Below are positions 1 through 5,576 of a stretch of 10,889 nucleotides of DNA, in pieces; within the stretch, counting starts at the first letter, position 1, and each line of letters starts with the position of its first letter. Position numbers and translations under genes: made by a program. This DNA is from Gammaproteobacteria bacterium (GTDB lineage: Bacteria > Pseudomonadota > Gammaproteobacteria > SZUA-152), in the NCBI GenBank assembly GCA_024762755.1, contig JANTGX010000048.1:1-10889 (forward strand). The letters are read 5' to 3'. The notes beneath the pieces were generated by a model. It ran no database searches, had not been told where the DNA came from, and was given only the letters and a program-made list of their open reading frames with translations.

Positions 1-1
1 C

Positions 2-442
2 TTCGGTTCCAGCGACTTCATGTCTCACCTGGTGCTGACGGCCAACAAGGACGACAGCTTCGACTGGGGTCAGGGTTACACCGGCGGCGCGCAGTTCATC
101 GTCATCAAGCAGGACACCGATACCGCCGACCGTGGCATCGAAGCCGATAATGACGGAACCAACCCGCAGGCAATGCCCGTTTCCATGCCCACGCTGGCGA
201 ACATGACCATCATCAGCCAGGGCACGACCGACGGTAAAAGTGAACAGGGCATCCTGCTGCGTCGCGGCACCGGTGCGAAGATCTGGAACACCATCGTCAC
301 CGGTTTTGCCGGTAGCTGTATCGACATCGATGATGACGCCACCTTCGCCCGCGCCGGCAGCAATGCGCCAACGGTGCTCAACGGCGACCTGGTCATGAAT
401 CATTCCATCGTCAGCTGCCCGACCAATTTCGACGAGGAGTAG
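2..442 (+). CDS. C-terminal part of a probable surface beta-helix protein
   Basis: This is the 3' end of a gene that starts left of the window; the frame is open from base 2 and stops at TAG 440-442. The 146 visible residues are rich in Asp, Gly, Asn and Thr. They follow a recurring pattern of short strands and turns (DSFDWGQGYTGG, ADRGIEADNDG, PTLANMTII, GILLRRGTGAKIWNTIVTGF, CIDIDDD). From memory, this pattern is typical of secreted or lipid-anchored right-handed beta-helix proteins of marine gammaproteobacteria and Bacteroidota, often encoded beside TonB-dependent receptors and sometimes mislabelled as transporters. Two cysteines (in SCIDID and VSCPTNF) could form a disulfide in an exported protein. 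The signal sequence and N-terminal domains are not visible, so location and function are inferred. No enzyme motif is seen. A strong terminator follows, so the transcript probably ends here. Confidence 0.6.
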   Translation, partial: FGSSDFMSHLVLTANKDDSFDWGQGYTGGAQFIVIKQDTDTADRGIEADNDGTNPQAMPVSMPTLANMTIISQGTTDGKSEQGILLRRGTGAKIWNTIVTGFAGSCIDIDDDATFARAGSNAPTVLNGDLVMNHSIVSCPTNFDEE

Positions 443-481
443 TCGCACGTCGTAGACCGGCCAGGCAGGGATGCCGGCAAC

Positions 482-509
482 AGGCGCCACTCATGTGGCG
501 CCTTTTTTT
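482..509 (+). terminator. Rho-independent terminator
   Basis: A perfect 9-bp stem (AGGCGCCAC, 482-490, against GTGGCGCCT, 495-503) with a TCAT loop runs directly into seven T residues at 503-509. It lies 40 bases after the stop codon of the beta-helix protein gene and closes that transcript. It separates this gene from the FHA gene downstream. Confidence 0.92.
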
Positions 510-688
510 ATGCCTGGGATTTGCCCCCGGCCAGAGATGTGCGTACGCCGACGAGTTGTCCGAGCGGACAGGTACCGGTGCGGGGTCCTGATAGGTCCAC
601 GAGGGCCAGGCTTCCCCCCTGCGCCGACATCCCCGGCTCGCTGCCCTTCAGGATACGCTGGGGCGGGCGATGACATTGGTCAAACCCA

Positions 689-718
689 CCTGTTGTGCGA
701 GGGTTTTCGCAAGACAGG
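689..718. promoter_or_regulatory. Inverted repeat upstream of the FHA gene
   Basis: This is a two-part dyad: CCTGT (689-693), TG, TGCGA (696-700), a GGGTTT centre, TCGCA (707-711), AG, ACAGG (714-718). Ten of twelve arm positions pair. It lies just upstream of the weak -10-like TATAGT at 727-732, and any matching -35 (about 704-709) would fall inside the dyad. That position suits a regulator binding site, but an RNA hairpin is equally possible. A second, smaller dyad (TGTCCG-AG-CGGACA) is at 557-570. The rest of 510-770 shows no gene. Confidence 0.4.
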
Positions 719-726
719 CCAGGGGT

Positions 727-732
727 TATAGT
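727..732 (+). promoter_or_regulatory. Possible -10 element of the FHA gene
   Basis: TATAGT matches the sigma-70 -10 consensus at five of six positions and is 38 bases before the FHA start codon. The hexamer 17 bases upstream (TTTTCG, 704-709) is a poor -35, so this call is weak. It is listed because it sits beside the dyad at 689-718. Confidence 0.25.
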
Positions 733-770
733 CGGCAGGTAAACGAATCTAAGGGGCAAGGAGCGGCAGG

Positions 771-1514
771 ATGGCTAAGATCATCGTCAATCGAGAGAAT
801 TTCCAGGTCGACGAGATCGATCTCGAACAGGGCACGCTGAACATCGGCCGCACCACCGACAACGATCTGGTCATCGACGACCTGACCGTGAGTGGGCGGC
901 ACGCGAAGATCGTCACGGTCTTCAACTCCACCTATGTGGAAGACCTCGGCAGCACCAACGGCACCTACGTCAATGGCAAGAAGGTGCAGACCCACACCCT
1001 GCACAATGGCGACGTGGTGACCATCGGCCACTACCAGATCCTGTTCCGTGGCGAGGAGGCACCGAGCGAGGGGGTGGACGACACCACGCGGATGATCAAC
1101 ACCTCGCAGGTGGAGATGTTGCGCAAGCAGGCCAAGCGCAGCGGTCGCTCTGCTAGCCCATCGGCCGCACAGGCCAAGCAGTCCGCGCCGGCCAAGGGCC
1201 CCACCCTGGTGCACGATGCGCCCCGCGCGGCGGTGCAGGCCAGTGCCGCCGAGCCGGCCGTCGCCCAGCGGGCGCAGGCCAGGGCCGAGCCGGCCGCCAA
1301 GGAGGAAGCGGCCGTGGCGCCCATGGAGGCCGAACCGCTGCCGGACATCGAAGACCCCACCATCCAGCTCGATGGCCACGGGCATGGGGCGACCAAGATG
1401 AAACCCCTGCGCCGCTCCGACACCTCGCCATCGGCGGCCCTCAAGACCATCGTCCTCGCCGCACTCACCGCCGCCGCCACCTTCCTCCTCATGCTGTTGC
1501 TGTTCGATCTCTAG
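771..1514 (+). CDS. FHA-domain protein with C-terminal membrane anchor
   Basis: The 247-residue protein begins with a forkhead-associated domain (about residues 1-95), a fold that binds phosphothreonine peptides. The signature residues are present: GR at 26-27, SGRHA at 41-45, and DLGSTNGTYVNG at 58-69 with Asn63 and Asn68. A long Ala/Pro/Lys/Glu-rich, probably disordered linker follows (about 110-222). The protein ends in one hydrophobic segment (about 226-245) only two residues from the C-terminus, so it resembles a tail-anchored protein with FHA in the cytoplasm. GGAG-like bases at 760-764 precede the ATG. Thr residues in DDTTRM (103-108), GPTLVHD (143-149) and DPTIQLD (195-201) could be phosphorylation sites, but that is speculation. 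A receiver-histidine kinase follows 68 nt downstream. No Ser/Thr kinase is encoded in the window, so the phospho-partner is unknown. Confidence 0.88.
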   Translation: MAKIIVNRENFQVDEIDLEQGTLNIGRTTDNDLVIDDLTVSGRHAKIVTVFNSTYVEDLGSTNGTYVNGKKVQTHTLHNGDVVTIGHYQILFRGEEAPSEGVDDTTRMINTSQVEMLRKQAKRSGRSASPSAAQAKQSAPAKGPTLVHDAPRAAVQASAAEPAVAQRAQARAEPAAKEEAAVAPMEAEPLPDIEDPTIQLDGHGHGATKMKPLRRSDTSPSAALKTIVLAALTAAATFLLMLLLFDL

Positions 1515-1517
1515 GAT

Positions 1518-1581
1518 ATCGGTCGGTCAAGAACCGGACCCACCTGCCGATAGGTGGGCGAGGGAATCCCACAGGACCGAT
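1518..1581 (+). promoter_or_regulatory. Structured leader before the kinase start
   Basis: The gap between the FHA stop and the kinase start can fold in an ordered way. CCCACCT (1539-1545) pairs with AGGTGGG (1552-1558) around a 6-nt loop. Outside it, ATCGGTC (1518-1524) pairs with GACCGAT (1575-1581), which overlaps the probable Shine-Dalgarno bases AGGA (1573-1576) and ends one base before the TTG start. A competing pairing, GGTC/GGT (1521-1527) with ACC/GACC (1533-1540), is also possible. No T-run follows, so it is not an intrinsic terminator. A role in limiting kinase translation is inferred. Confidence 0.35.
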
Positions 1582-1582
1582 C

Positions 1583-2677
1583 TTGCACAACGAACAGCCC
1601 CATTCCGGCGTCCCCCGCCCGCGCCTGTTGGTGGTGGACGATCTCGCCGCCAACCGCGACCTGCTCGAGCTGCAGCTCACCCGCCACGGCTACCACGTGA
1701 GCACGGCGGACAGCGGCGCGGAGGCCCTCGGCCGGCTCACCGGCGAGGCGTTCGATCTGGTCCTGCTGGACATCCGCATGCCCGGCATGGACGGCATGGC
1801 GGTGTTGCAGCAGATTCGCGAAAAGCACTCCCAGCTCGCCCTGCCGGTGATCATGGTCACCGCCGAGGACCAGGAGCAACGGCTCATCGAGGCCCTGCGT
1901 CTGGGTGCCAACGACTACCTGGCCAAGCCCTTGCGTCTGCCCGTCACCCTGGCACGCATCGAGGCACAGCTCGGCGTCGCCCGCCTGGCGGCCATGCAGG
2001 AGGAGGTGCTGCGCTTCGCCAGCCACGACCTGAAAAAGCCCCTGATGGTGATGACGGACATCGCCGAGTGTCTGCAACAGGATCTGCGCGGCGAGGGTCG
2101 GCTGAGCGCGGAGAGCGGCGAACTGCTCGATCTGCTGCTGCGCAGCGGCGACCACATGCAGTCGTTGATCGCGGGCTTCCTCGAGCAGGAGTTGGCCGGT
2201 CTGGGCGAGGAACCCCCGCGCCGTCCGCTCGATCTCAACCGGGTGGCGGAAAAGTCCCTGCAGGCCAACGCGGTCTATGCTGAACGAAAGGGCATCGCCC
2301 TCTCACACGAGTTTGCCAGTACCTTGCCGCCGGTGCGGGCCAACGAGTTCCGCCTCTGTCAGGTGCTCGACAACCTGATCGGCAACGCCCTCAAGTTTTC
2401 CCCCCGCGGCAGCCGTACGGTGCTCTGCACCCGCGTCGAGGGCGACGTGGTCTGTGTGGAGATCTGCGACAGTGGCCCCGGCCTGCGTGAGGACGACTTC
2501 GGTCACCTGTTCGTCAAGCATGCGCGGCTGAGTAACGCCCCCACCGGCAACGAGAGCAGCAGTGGTATCGGCCTGGCCATGTGCCGGCAACTGGTGCGCC
2601 TCGACGAGGGCCAGATTGGCGCGCAGAATAACCCGGACGGCGGCGCCACCTTCTGGATCCGTCTGCCCGCGGGGTGA
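1583..2677 (+). CDS. Cytoplasmic receiver-histidine kinase (REC-HisKA-HATPase)
   Basis: This is a 364-residue soluble hybrid kinase with its receiver at the N-terminus. The receiver (about 13-127) has the acidic pair D19/D20, phosphoacceptor D63 (LLDIRMPGMDG), T93 and K115. The dimerisation and phosphotransfer helix follows, with His148 in ASHDLKKPL. The ATP-binding domain (about 250-362) shows an N-box around N268 (DNLIGNALKFS), G1 DSGPG at 296-300, and G2 SSSGIGLAM at 325-333. No membrane segment is seen, so the kinase activity is probably controlled by phosphorylation of its own receiver by another kinase, as in known REC-HK proteins. Start: TTG at 1583 with AGGA seven bases upstream; no ATG or GTG lies between it and the receiver core, so a TTG start is most likely. 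No output regulator is adjacent, so the phosphate target is unknown. It may be cotranscribed with the FHA gene before it and msrB after it. Confidence 0.9.
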   Translation: MHNEQPHSGVPRPRLLVVDDLAANRDLLELQLTRHGYHVSTADSGAEALGRLTGEAFDLVLLDIRMPGMDGMAVLQQIREKHSQLALPVIMVTAEDQEQRLIEALRLGANDYLAKPLRLPVTLARIEAQLGVARLAAMQEEVLRFASHDLKKPLMVMTDIAECLQQDLRGEGRLSAESGELLDLLLRSGDHMQSLIAGFLEQELAGLGEEPPRRPLDLNRVAEKSLQANAVYAERKGIALSHEFASTLPPVRANEFRLCQVLDNLIGNALKFSPRGSRTVLCTRVEGDVVCVEICDSGPGLREDDFGHLFVKHARLSNAPTGNESSSGIGLAMCRQLVRLDEGQIGAQNNPDGGATFWIRLPAG

Positions 2678-2711
2678 TCCGGCCCCGCCCTGTCACCGCA
2701 GCGAGGCCAGC

Positions 2712-3092
2712 ATGAACGACGACTGGAAACAGCGCCTGACCCCCGAGCAATACCGCATCGCCCGCGAGGGCGGCACGGAAGCCCCCTTCAGCGGCGAGCA
2801 CTACGCGCGCCAGGACCCCGGCCTCTACCGCTGCGTGTGTTGTCAGAAACCCCTCTTCGACGCCCGGCAGAAGTACGACTCCGGCAGCGGCTGGCCCAGC
2901 TACTGGGCGCCGGTCTCGGCGCAGGCGCTGCGCGAGGTGGCCGATACCCGCCACGGCATGCGCCGGGTCGAGGTGCGTTGCAGCCATTGCGACGCCCACC
3001 TCGGGCACGTCTTCGAAGATGGGCCACCCCCCACCGGCCTGCGCTACTGCATCAACTCCCTGGCCCTGAATTTCACCCCCGAAACGGCATGA
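2712..3092 (+). CDS. msrB: Peptide-methionine (R)-S-oxide reductase MsrB
   Basis: The 126-residue enzyme reduces methionine-R-sulfoxide in proteins, a repair step after oxidative damage, and is probably cytoplasmic as no signal peptide is seen. Family motifs are clear: GTEAPFSGEHY (21-31), zinc cysteines C41/C44 and C90/C93 (CSHCDAHLGHVFEDGP), and the catalytic cysteine C113 in RYCINS. The usual resolving cysteine in DSGCGWPS is Ser59 here (DSGSGWPS, 56-63). Either another thiol such as the extra C43, or the external reductant directly, must restore C113. The start ATG at 2712 has GAGG at 2703-2706 and gives the normal family length. It begins 34 nt after the kinase stop and overlaps the next gene by four bases. 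Confidence 0.96.
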   Translation: MNDDWKQRLTPEQYRIAREGGTEAPFSGEHYARQDPGLYRCVCCQKPLFDARQKYDSGSGWPSYWAPVSAQALREVADTRHGMRRVEVRCSHCDAHLGHVFEDGPPPTGLRYCINSLALNFTPETA

Positions 3093-3562
3093 GTCGCGAT
3101 CCCCTGCCGCCCGGCGCGGCCTGTCCCTGCGCCAGCGGCCGGACCTTCGGCGACTGCTGCGCCCCGCTGCTGGAGGGCCGCCCCGCCACCACCGCCGAGG
3201 CCCTCATGCGGTCGCGCTACTGCGCCTATGCCCTGCACGACGACGCCTATCTGCTGGCCACCTGGGACCCCGCTACCCGGCCGGTGACGGCCACCCCCAG
3301 TGAGACGCCGGGTTTGCAGTGGACGGGGCTACGGGTCGTGCGCTGCGAGGCGGGCCAGGCCGGAGACGAGACGGGGATGGTGGAGTTCATCGCCCGCTAC
3401 CGGCAGGACGCCGCCGCAGGGGTGTTGCACGAATGCAGCCGTTTCCACCGCCAGCAGGGACGCTGGGTCTATTGCGACGGGGCGCACGAGGCGGTGCCGG
3501 GCCGCAATGCCCCCTGCCCCTGTGGCAGCGGCGACAAATACAAACGCTGCTGCGGTCGCTGA
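3089..3562 (+). CDS. YchJ-like SEC-C domain protein (UPF0225)
   Basis: This 157-residue protein has a cysteine cluster at each end: CPCASGRTFGDCC (12-24) and CPCGSGDKYKRCC (143-155). These are SEC-C zinc-binding motifs like the one at the C-terminus of SecA. The middle (about 35-135, from AEALMRSRYCAYAL to VYCDGAHE) matches the NTF2-like core of the YchJ/UPF0225 family. The biochemical role of that family is not established as far as I know; zinc binding and a link to ribosomes or protein quality control are inferences from SEC-C. Its ATG overlaps the msrB stop in an ATGA arrangement, which suggests translational coupling. No clear terminator follows; a dispersed-type inverted repeat lies about 80 bases downstream. 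Confidence 0.92.
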   Translation: MSRDPLPPGAACPCASGRTFGDCCAPLLEGRPATTAEALMRSRYCAYALHDDAYLLATWDPATRPVTATPSETPGLQWTGLRVVRCEAGQAGDETGMVEFIARYRQDAAAGVLHECSRFHRQQGRWVYCDGAHEAVPGRNAPCPCGSGDKYKRCCGR

Positions 3563-3642
3563 GCGGTTGTCGGTGTTGGTGATCGTGGTGAGGGAAAGGG
3601 ATTGATCAGAGGTTTTCACTGCTGTCCCATTATCAATGTATC

Positions 3643-3738
3643 CGTCATTCCGGCGTAGGCCGGAATCCAGGGGTCGGCTAATAGCGCCTGCTTTTGGCTC
3701 AACGGCTTGCTGGATACCGGAACGAGTCCGGCATGACG
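3643..3738. repeat. Dispersed-type inverted repeat (about 96 bp)
   Basis: The left arm begins CGTCATTCCGG (3643-3653) and continues through a GCCGGAATCCAG core. The right arm runs from CTGGATACCGG to CCGGCATGACG (ending 3738). The arms are complementary over about 28 positions with a few mismatches, and each carries a short CCGG..CCGG hairpin. From memory, CGTCATTCCGGC...GCCGGAATCCAG sequences occur as multi-copy intergenic repeats in many proteobacteria. TGTCCCA (3623-3629) and TGGGACA (3751-3757) form an outer pair, so the element may extend to 3623-3757. It lies between convergent genes and may help end both transcripts or stabilise mRNA 3' ends. Copy number cannot be judged from one window. 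Confidence 0.8.
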
Positions 3739-3770
3739 ATATGAAGTTTGTGGGACAACAATGAGAGGTT

Positions 3771-4316
3771 CTATTGGTCCGGCAGATTCCTGGCGTGGGG
3801 ATACTGGCGCAGGGTCAGGGTGTCGCCACGTTGGGTGAATTCGAGGTGTTTGAGAAAACTCATGCCGAGCAGGACCTCCTGGTCGTGCATGGCGGGATTG
3901 ATGGAGGCGCGCACGTCGCGCAATGCGATACCGCCGATGGCCACCTGCCGCAGACGGGTGGTGTAGACCTTCACCGGGCCATTGGCGGTGCGATAGATCT
4001 GCGCCGGACCACGCGCGAGTCCCAGGCGGTCGGCCAGCGTGCCGGGGATGGCGATATCACTGGCGCCGGTGTCGAGCATGAACACCACCGGCTGGCCATC
4101 GATACTGCCGCTGACCACGTAGTGCCCGGCGCGGTTGCGCTTGAGCACCAGCTCGCGCACACCCTCGGTGCTCAGCTGGGTCTGGGGCGCCATGTTGGGG
4201 TTGTTGCGCCGGGCGTCCCAGCGTTGAAAGAACACGGTCAGCAGGGCCAGCACCAGGATCCACATGGCGATGGTCATGCCCAGCCCCAGACGACGGGTCG
4301 GGTTTTCCTCCGTCAT
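3771..4316 (-). CDS. Membrane-anchored retropepsin-like aspartic protease (TIGR02281-type)
   Basis: The 181-residue protein has one N-terminal membrane segment (about 12-30) after a short positively charged head. A periplasmic linker and a single clan-AA aspartic protease domain (about 55-178) follow. The catalytic motif is FMLDTGASDIAIP with Asp82. The region IGGIALRDVRASINP and the C-terminal LLGMSFLKHLEF match the family's conserved end. Each polypeptide carries one DTG, so an active enzyme would be a dimer, as in retroviral proteases. It is probably type II (N-terminus in the cytoplasm, protease in the periplasm); substrates are unknown. Its ATG overlaps the stop of the upstream receiver-like gene (ATGA), so the two are probably translationally coupled. 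The 3' end faces the inverted repeat at 3643-3738. Confidence 0.9.
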   Translation of the reverse strand: MTEENPTRRLGLGMTIAMWILVLALLTVFFQRWDARRNNPNMAPQTQLSTEGVRELVLKRNRAGHYVVSGSIDGQPVVFMLDTGASDIAIPGTLADRLGLARGPAQIYRTANGPVKVYTTRLRQVAIGGIALRDVRASINPAMHDQEVLLGMSFLKHLEFTQRGDTLTLRQYPHARNLPDQ

Positions 4317-4732
4317 CGGTCCCCGCTGTCTTGCGGCCGCAGGGCGTCACGCAGGGCCGCGCGCAGGGCGGCCTCGTCGATGGGATAACTGAGGGTGGCA
4401 AACAGCGGGGTATCGCCTTGCAGCCGTTGCAGCTGGGGCTGGCTCTCCGCCTCGTAGAAGGCGATCACCCGGGTGCCGGCGTGGTGCTGGGCGGCGGCGA
4501 GCAGGGACTCCAGGCTGCTGGTGCGGTCACGGAAGTCGGACTGGTAGTTGAACTCGGCCACCACCACCGCCGGACGCAGTTTCTTCATCGCCGAGATGGC
4601 CTTGCGCGCCGAGGTCACCGCGGTCACGGCGAAGCCCTCCTCGGCATACAGGGGGGCAAAGTTGGGATAGCCGCCCAGCTCGAACACGGCGAGCAGGACG
4701 GGCGGTTTGCTGGCGGTATCACTGGGGCTCAT
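4313..4732 (-). CDS. Degenerate receiver-like (pseudo-receiver) protein
   Basis: The 139-residue protein has the alternating pattern of a response-regulator receiver: hydrophobic strand PVLLAVFEL (11-19), helix NFAPLYAEEGFAVTAV (24-39), helix SARKAISAMKKLRP (41-54), strand AVVVAEF (55-61), and later strand TRVIAFYE. The key receiver residues are missing. The acidic pair after strand 1 is absent, the phosphoacceptor position seems to be Glu60, and no clear Thr/Lys pair follows. If the fold is right, it cannot be phosphorylated in the normal way and would act as a binding module. The receiver assignment comes from pattern and is not certain. No Shine-Dalgarno is obvious before the ATG at 4732; an in-frame stop about 27 bases upstream limits other starts. 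It overlaps the aspartic protease gene by four bases and is divergent from the lipoprotein gene with a 41-bp gap. Confidence 0.6.
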   Translation of the reverse strand: MSPSDTASKPPVLLAVFELGGYPNFAPLYAEEGFAVTAVTSARKAISAMKKLRPAVVVAEFNYQSDFRDRTSSLESLLAAAQHHAGTRVIAFYEAESQPQLQRLQGDTPLFATLSYPIDEAALRAALRDALRPQDSGDR

Positions 4733-4773
4733 GGTCGATGCGGTGGCGATGGATTTCGGTCATCATAAGGGGC

Positions 4774-5154
4774 ATGCGACTGCTCATGCCAGCCCTGCTG
4801 TTGTTGATCCTGTCCGCCTGCTCCGACGGCCAGGCGCCCGATTTCGGTGCCGGCGCCCCCCTGCCACCGCCGCTCATCGAGGTCTACGCGCCCCTGCCCG
4901 GCAGCCGTGTACCGGCCGGTGGGCCGTTGGTGGTGGAATATGCGGTGGTGCGCGGCAAGCGGGGCCGCTATGTGGAGATTCAACTCGACCGCCGGCCAGC
5001 GGCGCGGGTCCAGGGGGTACATGGCCGGCACCTGATCGAGGGGCTGACGGCGGGCGAGCACACCCTGATCCTGATCGAGCGCGACGCCCAGGGACAGGCC
5101 ACCGGCGGCCGGGCCATCGTGCATTTCACGGCGGAGGCGCCCGCGGCTCAGTGA
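4774..5154 (+). CDS. Small lipoprotein with Ig-like fold
   Basis: This is a 126-residue predicted lipoprotein. The start ATG at 4774 is preferred over one 36 bases upstream because AAGGGG directly precedes it and it gives a standard signal peptide: MRLLMPALLLLILSAC with lipobox LSAC and Cys16 as the lipidated residue. Ser at +2 and Asp at +3 suggest outer-membrane sorting. The mature part begins with a Pro-rich stretch. It then has a single beta-rich domain (about 35-120) with the pattern IEVYAPLPGSRV, LVVEYAVVRG, YVEIQLDRR, LTAGEHTLILIERDAQG, AIVHFTAE. This resembles Ig- or FN3-like domains that carry a payload or bind ligands, and no catalytic motif is seen. It is divergent from the receiver-like/protease pair and overlaps the 3' end of the HIT gene by 7 bp. 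Confidence 0.75.
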   Translation: MRLLMPALLLLILSACSDGQAPDFGAGAPLPPPLIEVYAPLPGSRVPAGGPLVVEYAVVRGKRGRYVEIQLDRRPAARVQGVHGRHLIEGLTAGEHTLILIERDAQGQATGGRAIVHFTAEAPAAQ

Positions 5155-5576
5155 TCGAGCAGGCTGAAACGGTCCCCCAACTGGGCCAGCAGGGCGGCGG
5201 CGATCTCCATCACCGCCGCGTCCGTGTAGTCCTCCCGTTCCGGCCGTCCCCACACCACACCGGGCCAGCAGAAGTCGTCACGCCGCCGGCCCACCACATG
5301 GACGTGCAGCTGGCTCACCAGGTTGCCGATGCTGGCCACGTTGAGCTTGTCGCAGGCAAAGGTCGGTTTGACGAAGGCGGCCAGCGCATCCGTGTCGCGC
5401 TGCAGCGCGAGGCGGCTGTCGCGGTCCATCTCGAACAGCTCGATGGCCTCGGTGTGGGGCACCAGGATGAACCAAGGTACCAGCGCGTTGTTGAGCAGCA
5501 ACAGCAGGCTGTCGCCCAGGGTGCCGAGGGTGAAGCAATCCTTCTGCAGTTGGGGGTCTAGGGTGAAGTGTGTCAT
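5148..5576 (-). CDS. HIT-family protein (QLHVHV subgroup)
   Basis: The 142-residue cytoplasmic protein belongs to the histidine-triad fold, whose members hydrolyse or transfer nucleotides. The region WFILVPHTEAIELFEM (35-50), KLNVASIGN (77-85), and SQLHVHVVGRRRDD (88-101) define it. The canonical motif is H-x-H-x-H-x-x; here the first position is Gln89, while His91 and His93 remain, and His91 corresponds to the nucleophile. I recall the same Gln in a conserved Pseudomonas-type subgroup, so this is likely a subgroup trait and not a mutation. DDFCWPGVVWG near 100-110 also fits that subgroup. The ATG at 5576 has AAAAGG about eight bases upstream. An alternative ATG at 5636 follows GGGGGTGA and would add 20 residues without domain support. 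The stop overlaps the convergent lipoprotein stop by 7 bp. Confidence 0.9.
   Translation of the reverse strand: MTHFTLDPQLQKDCFTLGTLGDSLLLLLNNALVPWFILVPHTEAIELFEMDRDSRLALQRDTDALAAFVKPTFACDKLNVASIGNLVSQLHVHVVGRRRDDFCWPGVVWGRPEREDYTDAAVMEIAAALLAQLGDRFSLLDH

Noticed and set aside
4690..4770. Short minus-strand frame MMTEIHRHRIDHEPQ overlapping the receiver-like start, as a possible leader peptide
   Set aside because: No Shine-Dalgarno sequence precedes it, and its position in a 41-bp gap makes chance likely.
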